64,000 nt of DNA from DATBLE01 sp963775695 (GCA_963775695.1 CAVZJU010000007.1:248001-312000), one strand, 5' to 3'; numbered from the stretch's first letter, positions 8,586-18,206 are shown. The notes: generated from the letters alone by a model not told the origin. Program-made: numbers and translations.

Positions 8586-9737
8586 TTGAGCGCGCTGTCG
8601 GCACGGGTCCCCGATCGGGAGCAGGTCAGCTCCTGGCTGACCTGGCGCAGGTGGCCCGTGTACCTCGTGATCGGGCTGATCGCATTCGCGCTCGCCTATG
8701 TCCTCTTCCTCACCACGGTGCAGCCGTTCGGGGGCGGGAACTGGCGCACGACCACGTTCGGCTCCGCCTGGAACGACCCGAAGGACTTCCTCAAGGTCGT
8801 GCTCGACTCGCTCACCTTCGCCTCGGCGCTCTTCATCGTCGCCAGCGGCTTCGCCTTGATCTTCGGGTTGATGCGGACGGTGAACATGGCCCACGGCGCC
8901 TTCTACCTCCTGGCCGGGTACATCGCCTACGAGATCCAGCAGGGCATGACCGGGCAAGGCTTCTCGCTCGACCTCGAGCGAGGTCAACACCTGGGAATGG
9001 CTCGTTCCGCTGCTGGTCGCGGCGCCGTGCATCATGGTCGTCGGGCTCGTCGTCCAGCAGGCGTTCCTCCGCTGGACCCAGGGGCAGGAGCTTCGCCAGG
9101 CGCTGATCACGATCGCGATCTCGGTGATCGTCGCCGACCAGATCATCGCCCACTTCCCGCGGAACGTCTCCCAGGGGCAGCGGTTCGGAGGCAATGCCGT
9201 CGACCTGACGTGGCCGGGCTGGACCGACAGGTTCGTCAACCTCCACGTCGCCGGGGTGCAGTACTCGGTCGCCCGTCTGGTCATGCTCGCGATCGGCGTC
9301 GCCGTCGGCGTGGGTCTGTGGCTGTGGCTCTACCGGACGAAGACCGGCATGAAGATCCGGGCGGGTGTCGACGACGAGAAGATGACCTCGGCGCTCGGGA
9401 TCAACATCCAGGTCACGTTCGCGATCACGTTCGCGGTCGGTTGCGGCCTCGCCGCGCTCGGCGCCGTCGTCTGGGCGTCGCAGTCGAACATCTCCTCCGG
9501 GCAGGACGGCCAGTGGCTGCTCAACTCCCTCGTCGTCGTGATCGTCGGCGGGATGGGCTCCATCTTCGGCGCCGCTGCCGGCGCGCTCCTCTTCGCCTTC
9601 GTCGCGAACTTCGCGCGTCGTATCTCCCGACCACCGGGTCCGACTGCTGCACCCAGTACTCGACGATCGTCACCTTCGTGCTGATCGCACTCGTCCTCTC
9701 GTTCCGGCCCCGCGGGCTGTTCGGGAGGGATGCATGA
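8586..9737 (+). CDS. livH: Branched-chain amino-acid-type ABC transporter permease LivH (two frameshifts)
   Basis: The first inner-membrane permease of a LivHMGF-type importer. Membrane segments include VYLVIGLIAFALAYVLF, then the family hallmark FGLMRTVNMAHGAFYLLAGY, and in the second half GVDDEKMTSALGINI with SLVVVIVGGMGSIFGA. The reading frame is broken near 8980 and again near 9616. Both times the protein continues normally one base out of frame, ending in LALVLSFRPRGLFG-like residues and the stop at 9737. The start is uncertain: TTG at 8586 or 8547. The stop overlaps the livM ATG by 4 nt. The transported solute cannot be read from the permease. Confidence 0.75.
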   Translation: MSALSARVPDREQVSSWLTWRRWPVYLVIGLIAFALAYVLFLTTVQPFGGGNWRTTTFGSAWNDPKDFLKVVLDSLTFASALFIVASGFALIFGLMRTVNMAHGAFYLLAGYIAYEIQQGMTGQGFSLDLERGQHLGMARSAAGRGAVHHGRRARRPAGVPPLDPGAGASPGADHDRDLGDRRRPDHRPLPAERLPGAAVRRQCRRPDVAGLDRQVRQPPRRRGAVLGRPSGHARDRRRRRRGSVAVALPDEDRHEDPGGCRRREDDLGARDQHPGHVRDHVRGRLRPRRARRRRLGVAVEHLLRAGRPVAAQLPRRRDRRRDGLHLRRRCRRAPLRLRRELRASYLPTTGSDCCTQYSTIVTFVLIALVLSFRPRGLFGRDA

Positions 9738-10822
9738 ACCCGTCCACCTGGACGCGGCAGCAGCAGGTCGAGCGCACGATCGCGGCCGCGGCCCTCGTCT
9801 TCGTGATCATCTGGCCGGCCGCCGGCTTCAGCCCGTACTGGGCGCATCAGATCCTGATCGAGACCTTCATCTTCGGCATCGCCGCGTCGAGCCTGATCTT
9901 CCTGTCCGCCTACGGCGGGATGGTGTCGCTCGCACAGACCGCGCTCTTCGGCATCGCCGGGATCATCCTCGGCAACCTCGCGACGAAGGGAGGCCCGGGC
10001 GGGACCTCGAAGGGCCTCCACCTCGGCTGGGATCCGACGCTGGCGCTCGTGTTCGCGATCGGGGCGACCACCGTCATCGGCCTGATCGGGGGCGCCGTCG
10101 CCTCGCGGAGCACGGGCATCTACTTCCTGATGATCACCCTCACCTACTCGGTGATCGCGACGTACACGCTCGGGCAGGTGACGAAGATCTCCGGCTTCTC
10201 CGGCATCGGCGGCATCAACCGCTACACGCCGGGCTGGATCGGCAGCATCCTCGCGCACCCGAACCGGCTCTACTACATCGCGCTCGGGACGGCGATCTTC
10301 GTCTACGTCCTCATTCGCTACCTGATCCGCACGCCGTTCGGCCTCAGCCTGCAGGGCGTGCGGGACGAGCCGATCAAGATGAGCTCGCTCGGATACGCGG
10401 TCCCGCTGCACCGGACGCTCGCGTTCACGTTCGCGGCGTTCGTCGCCGCTCTCGGCGGCGTCCTCTACGGCTGGTGGGCCGGCCAGGTCTCGCCGGGCGA
10501 CGTCGACCTCCCCCAGACGATCAGCCTGTTGATCATGGCGGTGATCGGGGGTCTGATCCGGATCGAGGGCGCGTGGGTGGGCGCCTTCGCCTTCATCCTG
10601 ATGCAGAACTACATCACGTCGAACACGCACGTTCCCCTGCTCGGCTTCGGAGGAACGCTCTTCGGGGGAAGCTTCAACACGATCATCGGAATTATCTTTT
10701 TGGTGATCGTCGTCGTCTCACCAGATGGGCTCATGGGCCTGTGGGGACGGTTGTTCGAGGTGGGACGCAGGTCGAAGGGCAGTGACGCGACACCCACCCC
10801 GGCGCCCGAGCCCGCGAAATGA
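9734..10822 (+). CDS. livM: Branched-chain amino-acid-type ABC transporter permease LivM
   Basis: A 362-residue second permease of the Liv-type importer. It has many hydrophobic helices and the family stretches YGGMVSLAQTALFGIAGI and LGYAVPLHRTLAFTFAAFVA. The C-terminal half holds LLIMAVIGGLIRIEGAWVGA, where the EAA-like contact with the ATPase subunits is expected. It is intact, starts inside the livH stop codon (ATGA overlap) and is followed by a 92-nt gap before the binding-protein gene. Confidence 0.9.
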   Translation: MNPSTWTRQQQVERTIAAAALVFVIIWPAAGFSPYWAHQILIETFIFGIAASSLIFLSAYGGMVSLAQTALFGIAGIILGNLATKGGPGGTSKGLHLGWDPTLALVFAIGATTVIGLIGGAVASRSTGIYFLMITLTYSVIATYTLGQVTKISGFSGIGGINRYTPGWIGSILAHPNRLYYIALGTAIFVYVLIRYLIRTPFGLSLQGVRDEPIKMSSLGYAVPLHRTLAFTFAAFVAALGGVLYGWWAGQVSPGDVDLPQTISLLIMAVIGGLIRIEGAWVGAFAFILMQNYITSNTHVPLLGFGGTLFGGSFNTIIGIIFLVIVVVSPDGLMGLWGRLFEVGRRSKGSDATPTPAPEPAK

Positions 10823-10914
10823 CAGGCATCTACCGACCAGCTTGAAAGTTGGGTCTGTACTGCGCGAGAATCGCGCGCACCTTTGAAACACGAGAGGGAG
10901 GAGGGCACGACCAG

Positions 10915-12319
10915 ATGAGGAGACTCACTCTGCGGAGCTGGAAGACGGCAGCAGTGCTGACCGTGGCGGCAACCGCCGTCGCGGTCTGGACGACGACGTC
11001 GCTGGCGGCGTCGCATGCCGTCAAGCCGGTCAAGGTCGCGATCATGACCGACTGCAAGGGCGCCTTCGCGTTCGGCTACGAGTACGACATCGGCGGCGCG
11101 CAGGGCGCGTTCGCCCAGTTCGCCGGAGGCAAGACCAAGAGCCACGCGAAGCCGTCGGCAGGTATGACGAACATCAAGGCCGGCAAGACGCCGATCCAGA
11201 TCGTCGGCTACGGCTGCGGAAACGACACGGTGCCGCTCGCCATCAGCGAGACCAAGCGGCTGATGGAGAAGCTGAACGCCGACGTCATGATCGGCCCGCT
11301 GTCCGGTGACGAGGCGGTCTCGATCGCGAACTACGCCAAGTCGCATCCGACCAAGACGTTCATCATCGGCACCGCCGGCTCGCAGGATCCGACGATGCAG
11401 ATCGCCCCGAAGAACATGTTCCGTTACTACGGCGACGGGGCACAGTGGAACGCCGGCATCGGCGAGATCGCCTACAAGAAGCTCGGCTGGCGGAAGGCCG
11501 CGATCATCGAGGACGACTACAGCTTCGGCTGGACCTCCGCGGCCGGCATGATCGCCGACTTCTGCGCGGTCGGCGGCAACATCGTCAAGCGGGTGTTCCC
11601 GCCGCTGAACACGACGGACTACGCGCCGTTCGTGCGCCAGCTGCCGAACCCGAACCAGGTCGACGGGTACTTCTCGACCATCGGCGGTACCGGCACGTCG
11701 GCGATGCTGAAGGCGTTCGAGCAGGCCTACGGGAAGCTGAACCCGAAGCAGTGGATCGGCAACCTGTTCTTCGGATTCCTCGGCGCCGACAAGGTCGTCG
11801 CCCCGAAGCTCGTCGGCGCCTACGTCGGCGGCTTCGGCAACATGCCCGGCGTCCATAACTCGAGGGTGGACGCGTACCGCGCGTTCATGACTAAGCTGTA
11901 TCCGAAGCTGCCGAACGACGACAGCTTCGTCTACAACTACTACATCGGGGCGAAGGCCCTCGTCGAGGGCCTGACGAAGTCGCCTGGCGCAACCGGCGTC
12001 AAGCTCGACAACGCCATGCCGCGGTCGATCGTGAGCCCGTTCCAGATCTCGAACGGCGGCACCGTGAAGCTCGACTCTCGCCGCCAGGCGATCGCGGACC
12101 AGTACCAGCTCCAGCTCGTCAAGCAACAAGGACGGGTCGGTCGGTCCGGTGGTCGTCGCGTACATCCCGAACGTCGACCAGTCGTTCGGCGGCCTCTTCA
12201 CGCCGTCGAGCCCGCCGCCCGGCCGCACGCAGCCCCCGTGCAAGAAGGTGAAGACGCCGTGGCAGGGCAAGATCAAGGTCGTGACCAACGGCAAGGTCAC
12301 GAACCAGGTGATCAAGTAG
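10915..12319 (+). CDS. Periplasmic-binding-type (LivJ/LivK-like) solute-binding protein, frameshift near the C-terminus
   Basis: The extracellular receptor of the Liv-type importer. It begins with a signal peptide (TAAVLTVAATAVAVWTTTS) and continues into a type-1 periplasmic-binding fold: KVAIMTDCKGAFAFGYEYD, then DVMIGPLSGDEAVSIANYA, then KTFIIGTAGSQDPTM. ATG at 10915 has a purine-rich site GAGGGAGGAGGGC upstream. One base is out of register near 12124; after the shift the chain reads KDGSVGPVVVAYIPNVDQ and ends NGKVTNQVIK at 12319. The ligand is not identifiable, but the gene order with metabolic genes downstream suggests an organic acid or amino-acid-like compound. Confidence 0.8.
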
Positions 12320-12323
12320 GGGC

Positions 12324-13104
12324 TTGACCGAGGCAGCAGCAGCCGAACACGCCGAGCCGACCCTCCGCCTGCGGGGGGTCGGCCGGCGTTTCGGCGGCCT
12401 CCATGCGGTACGCGACGTCGACCTCGAGGTCGCGTCCGGGCGAGCGCCGGGCGATCCTCGGCCCGAACGGCGCAGGGAAGACGACGCTCTTCAACGTCAT
12501 CTGCGGCGACTTCCCGGCGACCGCGGGAACCGTGGAGCTGTTCGGCCAGGACGTCACGCACATGCCGGCGCGGGCGCGAACGCGGATGGGCCTCGCCCGG
12601 ACGTACCAGCAGTCCCGCCTCTTCGCCGGCCTGACCGTCGAGGACAACATCTACCTGTCCGTCCTGGGTGTCCAGGGGGGGCACCTGCGCCCGGTCGGCC
12701 TGCGGAAGGACGCCGTGTTCCGGGAGCGGGCGCGGGAGGCGGCCAGGCGTGCGGCGATCGACCACCGCCTCGGCGACCTGTGCGGGCCTCTCTCGCACGG
12801 CGAGCACCGGCAGGTCGCGCTGGCCGTCGCGCTGGCGGCGGAGCCCCACCTGCTGATGCTCGACGAGCCGTGCTCGGGGCTCTCACGCGGCGAGCGCCAG
12901 GTGCTCACCGACCTCCTGCTCGCCCTCGACCCGGACATCACCCTGATCGTGATCGAGCACGACATGGACGTCGCGCTCCGCGTTGCCGAGCGGGTGACGA
13001 TGATGCACGACGGGCACGTGATCGTCGAGGGCACCCCGGGCGAGATCCGGGCCAACCAGCTCGTCCACGACCTGTACCTCGGGCGCGGCCACCGCAATGA
13101 GTGA
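12324..13104 (+). CDS. livG: ABC transporter ATP-binding subunit LivG (one frameshift)
   Basis: One of the two ATPases of the Liv-type importer. Walker A is LGPNGAGKTTL, the LivG-type QQSRLF segment follows, the signature is degenerate (LSHGEHRQVALAVAL) and Walker B is HLLMLDEPCSGL with the switch HDMDV. The signature LSHGE in place of LSGGE is unusual but the serine and glycine are kept. A one-base shift near 12440, just before Walker A, separates the first 39 codons from the rest. TTG at 12324 is the likely start, 4 nt after the binding-protein stop. It overlaps livF by 8 nt. Confidence 0.78.
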
Positions 13105-13837
13105 GCCGAACGGCGCCCCCCTGCTCGTCGTCGAGGGGTTGAACGCGTACTACGGCAGCGCGCACGTGCTGCAGGACGTCTCCTTCGAGCTCGGCGACCA
13201 GGCGGTCGCGATCGTCGGTCGGAACGGGATGGGGAAGACCACGCTGTGCGCGTCGCTCATGGGCATCAGCCCGCCCCGGGTGAGAGGGTCGGCGCGCTTC
13301 GGCGGCAAGGAGCTCCTCGGAATGAGCTCACACAAGATCGCAGGCCTCGGCATCGGCTACGTCCCCCAGGGACGCCGGTTGTTCCCCTCCCTGTCCGTGG
13401 ACGAGCACCTCCGCATGTCGGCGCGTGCGGACGGTGGCCGGCGCTGGACGACCGACAGGGTCTACGAGCTCTTTCCCAGGCTGGCCGAGCGGAAGCGGAA
13501 CGGAGGTGCGCAGCTGTCGGGCGGCGAGCAGCAGATGCTCGCGATCGGGCGCGCGCTCGTCACCAACCCGACGCTCCTGATCATGGACGAGCCCTCGGAG
13601 GGGCTTGCGCCGGCGATCATCGAGATGCTGGTCGAGACGTTCAAGATGCTCGAGCAGGAAGGCCTCCGCATCCTCCTGATCGAGCAGAACCTGGGGATGG
13701 CGACCGCGATCGCCGACCGCCAACTGGTGATGATGGGCGGTGAGATCGCCGCCGAGTCGACCGCGGCCGAGCTCTCGGCCGATCCCGAGCTCCAGCGGCG
13801 GTACCTCGGCGTCGAGCCGGTCCAGCACGGCGCTTGA
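13097..13837 (+). CDS. livF: ABC transporter ATP-binding subunit LivF
   Basis: A 246-residue second ATPase of the importer, intact. Walker A is VGRNGMGKTTLCASL, the signature is LSGGEQQMLAIGRAL and Walker B is LLIMDEPSEGLAP, with the LivF-typical GYVPQGRRLFPSLSVDEHL between them. It would pair with LivG under the LivHM channel in the cytoplasmic membrane. The start overlaps livG and the stop codon overlaps the TTG of the next gene, so translation is probably coupled along the operon. Confidence 0.93.
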   Translation: MSEPNGAPLLVVEGLNAYYGSAHVLQDVSFELGDQAVAIVGRNGMGKTTLCASLMGISPPRVRGSARFGGKELLGMSSHKIAGLGIGYVPQGRRLFPSLSVDEHLRMSARADGGRRWTTDRVYELFPRLAERKRNGGAQLSGGEQQMLAIGRALVTNPTLLIMDEPSEGLAPAIIEMLVETFKMLEQEGLRILLIEQNLGMATAIADRQLVMMGGEIAAESTAAELSADPELQRRYLGVEPVQHGA

Positions 13838-14730
13838 CCGGAACGGTCAAGCGCCGAGGATTTCTCCCGCTGCTCGCGGTTGCAGCGCTCCTCTCGTCCT
13901 GCGGCAGCTCGACGCCCAAGGGGCCTCCGGCGATGGTGTTCGTCAGCGTCAAGGACGGCGACTACGCGATCTTCGGTGCCGACGCCGACGGCAAGCACGC
14001 GCGGCGTCTGACGAAGGAGAAGGGCGACCCGTCGACGCCGTCCGGGCTCTTCTTCCAGCTCCAGCCGGCCTGGTCGCCGGACGGCACGGAGATCGCCTTC
14101 TCCAGTGCCCGCGACGGGGTCGCGCACATCTACGTCATGAATGCCGACGGCACCGGCACCCGCCGGCTGACGGACACCGACCAGGGCGACGAGCATCCCT
14201 CCTGGTCGGCGGACGGCAAGCGGATCGTCTTCTCGCGGGAGGGAGCGCTCTTCGCCGCTCCGGCCGCAGGCGGGAAGGCACACCGGGTCGGCCGCGGGCT
14301 CGGCAGCGCCCAGGACCCGGCGTACTCGCCGGACGGGAAGCTGATCGCCTACGACTACCGCAAGCCGGGCTTCCAGAACCGCGAGATCTTCGTGATGCAC
14401 GCCGACGGCACGGGGATCCGCGCGGTGACGAGGCTCGGAGGATCGAGCGGCCTGCCCGCGTGGTCACCCGACGGCAAGACGCTCGCGTTCCAGAGCAACG
14501 CGAGCCTCGACCACTACGAGATCTTCAGGGTCGCCGTGAACGGGACGCACGTGCAAAGGGTCACGACCTCCAGCATCGACGCGATCCAGCCGGCGTTCAC
14601 TCCCGACGCGTCGATCGGCTTCTCGCGCGACGGCGCGATCTGGGTCGACGACGGAAAGACGGAGACGCAGCTCACCTCGGGCAAGGACGACGACACGAAC
14701 CCCGTCTGGCGCCCCGGCCAACCGCAGTAG
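13834..14730 (+). CDS. TolB-like beta-propeller lipoprotein
   Basis: A 298-residue exported lipoprotein. Residues 1-30 give a signal peptide with a lipobox (LLAVAALLSSC). The rest is built of PD40/WD40-like TolB blades, with the repeated phrase WSPDGTEIAFSS, WSADGKRIVFS, YSPDGKLIAYD, WSPDGKTLAFQS separated by HIYVMNADGTG-type strands. Such propellers bind proteins or oligosaccharides; no catalytic residues are evident. The TTG start overlaps the livF stop, which makes it part of the importer operon, so it could be an accessory surface protein of the uptake system. That role is inferred from position only. Confidence 0.75.
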   Translation: MTGTVKRRGFLPLLAVAALLSSCGSSTPKGPPAMVFVSVKDGDYAIFGADADGKHARRLTKEKGDPSTPSGLFFQLQPAWSPDGTEIAFSSARDGVAHIYVMNADGTGTRRLTDTDQGDEHPSWSADGKRIVFSREGALFAAPAAGGKAHRVGRGLGSAQDPAYSPDGKLIAYDYRKPGFQNREIFVMHADGTGIRAVTRLGGSSGLPAWSPDGKTLAFQSNASLDHYEIFRVAVNGTHVQRVTTSSIDAIQPAFTPDASIGFSRDGAIWVDDGKTETQLTSGKDDDTNPVWRPGQPQ

Positions 14731-14742
14731 GATCGAACCGGC

Positions 14743-15954
14743 ATGGCGACCGTCGTCCTCCTCGGCACGCTGGACACGAAGGGAAAGGAGTACGGGTACC
14801 TCCGCGACCGGCTGCGGGAGCAGGGCGTCGACGTCGTGGTCGTGGACGCCGGTGTCTTCGAGCCGCAGATCGACGCCGACGTCACGCAGGACGAGGTGGC
14901 CGCGGCGGGCGGCGGCGATCTGGCGGCGCTCCGCGCCGCAGGCGACCGCGGCGCTGCCGTCGAGGCGATGTGCCGTGGCGCGGCCGCGGTGGCCAAGAGG
15001 CTGCACGACGAGGGGCGCCTCGACGGGATCCTCACCGTCGGCGGGTCGGGCAACTCCTCGATCGGCGCCGCCGCCGTCCAGACCCTACCGGTGGGCGTCC
15101 CGAAGCTGATCGTCTCGACCGTCGCGTCGGGCGACACCCGGCCGTACGTGGGGGCGACCGACGTCTCGATGACCTACTCGGTCGTCGACATCTCGGGGCT
15201 GAACCGGATCTCGGAGCGGATCCTCTCGAACGCGGCGGGCGCGATCGCAGGGATGGCCAAGGTGTCCGTCCCCGAGAGCGGCGACGCACGACCCTTGATC
15301 GGGGCGACGATGTTCGGGGTGACGACGCCTGCGGTGACGCGGGCGCGGGAACGGCTCGAGGAGCTCGGCTACGAGGTGCTCGTCTTCCACGCCACCGGCA
15401 CCGGCGGCCAGTCGATGGAGGCCCTGGCGCGCGGCGGCTTCCTCGCCGGCGTCCTCGACCTGACCACGACCGAGCTCGCGGACGACCTCGTCGGGGGCGT
15501 GCTGTCGGCCGGCCCAGACCGTCTCGAGGCGGTGGGGGAGCTCGGCCTGCCGCAGGTGGTGTCGCTCGGGGCGCTCGACATGGTCAACTTCGGCCCGCGC
15601 GAGACCCTGCCCCCGCAGTTCGAGGACCGCAACATCTACGTCCACAACCCCACCGTCACCCTGATGCGGACGACCCCGGAGGAGTGCGCCGAGCTCGGCA
15701 GGAGGATCGCGCGCAAGCTGTCTGCCGCGAAGGGGCCGACCGCGCTGTTCGTCCCGTTGAAGGGCGTGTCGATGATCGCTACGGAGGGCGGACCGTTCCA
15801 CGATGCCGCCGCGGACGAAGCGCTCTTCGCCGCCGTCCGCGACGGTGTCGGCGACAACGTCGAGCTGCACGAGCTCGACCTGGAGGTCAACGACCCAGCG
15901 TTCGCGGACGCGATGGCGAACCGGCTCCACGAGATGGTCCGTGACCAGGGCTGA
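14743..15954 (+). CDS. Tm-1-like (UPF0261) ATP-binding protein
   Basis: A 403-residue protein matching the UPF0261/Tm-1-like family: TVVLLGTLDTKGKEYGYLRDR at the N-terminus, the glycine-rich GILTVGGSGNSSIGAAAVQ and VFHATGTGGQSMEALARGG. In tomato the resistance protein Tm-1 fuses this domain to a C-terminal TIM barrel. Here the TIM barrel is the next gene, overlapping by 14 nt. Bacterial members are not biochemically well assigned. The start ATG at 14743 lies 12 nt after the lipoprotein stop. Confidence 0.85.
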   Translation: MATVVLLGTLDTKGKEYGYLRDRLREQGVDVVVVDAGVFEPQIDADVTQDEVAAAGGGDLAALRAAGDRGAAVEAMCRGAAAVAKRLHDEGRLDGILTVGGSGNSSIGAAAVQTLPVGVPKLIVSTVASGDTRPYVGATDVSMTYSVVDISGLNRISERILSNAAGAIAGMAKVSVPESGDARPLIGATMFGVTTPAVTRARERLEELGYEVLVFHATGTGGQSMEALARGGFLAGVLDLTTTELADDLVGGVLSAGPDRLEAVGELGLPQVVSLGALDMVNFGPRETLPPQFEDRNIYVHNPTVTLMRTTPEECAELGRRIARKLSAAKGPTALFVPLKGVSMIATEGGPFHDAAADEALFAAVRDGVGDNVELHELDLEVNDPAFADAMANRLHEMVRDQG

Positions 15955-16774
15955 AGCCCTCGCACGCCTGCGGGCGCAGATCGACGGCGCCCGCCCCATC
16001 ATCGGCGCGGGCGCCGGGACCGGGCTCTCGGCCAAGTGCGCCGAAGCCGGCGGCTGCGACCTGATCATCATCTACAACTCCGGCCGCTACCGGATGGCCG
16101 GCCGGGGCTCGCTCGCCGGGCTGATGCCCTACGGCGACGCGAACGCGATCGTGGTCGAGATGGCCGCCGAGGTGCTGCCGGTGGTGAAGAAGATCCCGGT
16201 GCTGGCCGGGGTGTGCGGCACCGACCCGTTCCGCCTGATGCCCGTGTTCCTCGAGGAGCTGAAGCGGATCGGCTTCTCGGGCGTCCAGAACTTCCCCACG
16301 GTCGGCCTGATCGACGGCAACCACCGGATCGGCCTGGAGGAGACCGGGATGGGCTACGGCGTCGAGGTGGAGATGATCCGCGCTGCGCACGACGCAGACC
16401 TGCTGACCGCGCCCTACGTGTTCACGCCCGAGGAGGCGGTGGCGATGACCGAGGCGGGCGCCGACGTGCTCGTCCCGCACATGGGCCTGACCACGGGCGG
16501 GGCGATCGGGGCGACCACGGCGAAGACGCTGGACGAGTCGGTGGAGCTGGTCCAGGCGATGCGCGACGCCGCGGCCGCGGTGCGCGACGACGTGATCGTG
16601 CTCTGCCACGGCGGGCCGATCGCCGAGCCGGGCGATGCCGCCTACGTGCTCGAGCGGACGACCGGCGTGGTCGGCTTCTTCGGCGCGTCGAGCATGGAGC
16701 GGCTGCCGACCGAGACGGCGATGACGGAGAACATGAGGCGGTTCAAATCGATCGGAACAGGAGGGCGGGCATGA
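15941..16774 (+). CDS. Phosphoenolpyruvate-hydrolase-family TIM-barrel protein (Tm-1 C-terminal homologue)
   Basis: A 277-residue TIM barrel of the PEP hydrolase/Tm-1 C-terminal family. Diagnostic stretches are GAGAGTGLSAKCAEAGGCDL, IIIYNSGRYRMAGRGSLAGL, YGDANAIVVEMA and FSGVQNFPTVGLIDG. Relatives resemble the isocitrate-lyase/PEP-mutase superfamily and may cleave or hydrolyse a phosphorylated or carboxylated C3-C4 acid; the substrate here is unknown. GTG at 15941 lies inside the preceding Tm-1-like gene, so the two are translationally coupled, as expected for partners that are fused in plants. The stop overlaps the cupin ATG by 4 nt. Confidence 0.85.
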   Translation: MTRAEALARLRAQIDGARPIIGAGAGTGLSAKCAEAGGCDLIIIYNSGRYRMAGRGSLAGLMPYGDANAIVVEMAAEVLPVVKKIPVLAGVCGTDPFRLMPVFLEELKRIGFSGVQNFPTVGLIDGNHRIGLEETGMGYGVEVEMIRAAHDADLLTAPYVFTPEEAVAMTEAGADVLVPHMGLTTGGAIGATTAKTLDESVELVQAMRDAAAAVRDDVIVLCHGGPIAEPGDAAYVLERTTGVVGFFGASSMERLPTETAMTENMRRFKSIGTGGRA

Positions 16775-17166
16775 GCAGATTCGTGATGGGGAGCGAAGTG
16801 CCGACGGAGAGCTTCGACTGGGGCATCGCCGGGATGCGCTGCGCGCCGCCGGGGACCGGCTGCGCCACCTTCGTGGTCATGGACGTCCGGCTCGACCCCG
16901 GCTTCTTCCACGCCTTTCACAAGCACCCCGACCAGGACGAGATGATCGTCGTCACGCGAGGCGTCGCCACCCAGTACCTCGAGCAGCAGAGCCGGCAGCT
17001 GAACGTGGGCGACTCGGTCTACATCGACAAGGATGTCGTGCACGCGACCTACAACGACGGCGACGAGCCGGTCGAGCTCCAGGTGATCCTGGCCCCGCCG
17101 GTCACCGACGGCGGCTATATCGCGGTCGACGTCTCCGCCGAGGAGCCCTGGGCCTCGCTGCGCTGA
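16771..17166 (+). CDS. Small cupin-domain protein
   Basis: A 131-residue single-domain cupin. Motif 1 is seen as FHAFHKHPDQDEMIVVTRG, with three histidines and a glutamate for metal binding. Motif 2 is NVGDSVYIDKDVVHATYN. Small cupins act as isomerases, dioxygenases or ligand sensors. The position at the end of the importer/Tm-1/TIM-barrel operon, with an ATGA overlap, suggests a step in the same catabolic route. No specific reaction can be assigned. Confidence 0.82.
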   Translation: MSRFVMGSEVPTESFDWGIAGMRCAPPGTGCATFVVMDVRLDPGFFHAFHKHPDQDEMIVVTRGVATQYLEQQSRQLNVGDSVYIDKDVVHATYNDGDEPVELQVILAPPVTDGGYIAVDVSAEEPWASLR

Positions 17167-17212
17167 ACATCACGTCGAGACCGTGCGGGAGGCCGCAGCG
17201 TAGGATCTCCGC

Positions 17213-18169
17213 GTGCGCGCGGTCCGGGTCCACGAGGGGGGAGAGCTTCGCTACGAGGAGGCGCCCGACCCGGTTGCGGGGCCGGATGAGGTCGTCGTCG
17301 AGCTGCGCGCGGCGGCGGTCAACCGCCGTGACCTGCTCGTCCGCAACCCGCCCGGCCCTGCCTACCAGTTCGACCTGCCGCTGATCCCGGGCTCGGACGG
17401 CGCCGGCATGCGGCGCGACACCGGCGAGGAGGTCGTGATCTATCCCGGGCTCGGCTGGGGGCCGCGCGAGGACGCGGCCGGCCCCGACTGGCGAATTCTC
17501 GGTGGGCCCGACGACGGCACGTACGCCGAGCTCGTGAAGGTGCCGGCCGAGAACGTCTTCCCCAAGCCGGCCCGCTTCTCGTGGGAGGAGGCGGCAGCGT
17601 TTCCGCTGGCGGCGCTGACCGCCTACCGGGCCCTCTTCGAGATTGGTGGGCTGGTCGACGACGAGAGCGTGCTCGTCCTCGGCGCCGGCAGCGGGGTGTC
17701 GACGATGGCCGTGTCGCTCGCCGCCCAGGCCGGTTGCCGAGTGCTGGTGACGTCGTCGAGCCAGGAGAAGATCGACCGCGCCAAGGAGCTCGGCGCGGAG
17801 GGCGGCGTCCTCTACACCGAGGACGGCTGGGCCGAGGCCGCAGGGCCGGTCGACGTCGTGCTCGACTCGGTCGGTTCCACGTGGCGCGAGTCGCTGAAGG
17901 CGTTGCGGGGCGGCGGCCGGCTGGTCGTCCTGGGCGGCACCGGCGGGCCGGAGGTGACGCTCGACGTACGGGCGGTCTACCTGAACTGGCAGTCGATCCG
18001 CGGGACGACGATGGGCTCACAGCGCGACTTTGCGGCGCTGATGCGTATGGTCGACTCGGGCTCCTGGCGCCCGGTGATCGACAGCGTTCGGCCGCTCGGG
18101 GAAGCGGAAGCGGCGCACGAGCGCATGAAGGCCGGCGGCCACTTCGGCAAGCTCGTGCTCTCCGTCTGA
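17213..18169 (+). CDS. Zinc-independent MDR-family NAD(P)H:quinone oxidoreductase-like protein
   Basis: A 318-residue medium-chain dehydrogenase/reductase. The N-terminal GroES-like part starts MRAVRVHEGGELRYEE and includes VNRRDLLVRN. A nucleotide-binding glycine-rich loop VLGAGSGVSTMAVSLAAQAG lies near residue 160. The cysteine cluster for the structural zinc and the catalytic zinc ligands are missing, which fits the quinone-reductase/enoyl-reductase branch rather than alcohol dehydrogenases. GTG at 17213 starts 46 nt after the cupin gene. It ends tail-to-tail with the nitroreductase, with a palindrome between them. Confidence 0.82.
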   Translation: MRAVRVHEGGELRYEEAPDPVAGPDEVVVELRAAAVNRRDLLVRNPPGPAYQFDLPLIPGSDGAGMRRDTGEEVVIYPGLGWGPREDAAGPDWRILGGPDDGTYAELVKVPAENVFPKPARFSWEEAAAFPLAALTAYRALFEIGGLVDDESVLVLGAGSGVSTMAVSLAAQAGCRVLVTSSSQEKIDRAKELGAEGGVLYTEDGWAEAAGPVDVVLDSVGSTWRESLKALRGGGRLVVLGGTGGPEVTLDVRAVYLNWQSIRGTTMGSQRDFAALMRMVDSGSWRPVIDSVRPLGEAEAAHERMKAGGHFGKLVLSV

Positions 18170-18191
18170 GCGGTGGTGGCGCTTCGGTCTG

Positions 18192-18206
18192 CAGGGTCAG
18201 ACCCTG
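18192..18206. repeat. Palindrome CAGGGTC-A-GACCCTG between convergent genes
   Basis: A 15-nt palindrome with 7-bp arms around a central A, extendable to 11 bp with one mismatch. It overlaps the nitroreductase stop codon at 18197 and lies 22 nt after the oxidoreductase stop. It shares the core GGGTC-N-GACCC with two palindromes at 27.5-27.7 kb. It could serve as a bidirectional terminator, a REP-like repeat, or both. Confidence 0.55.
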
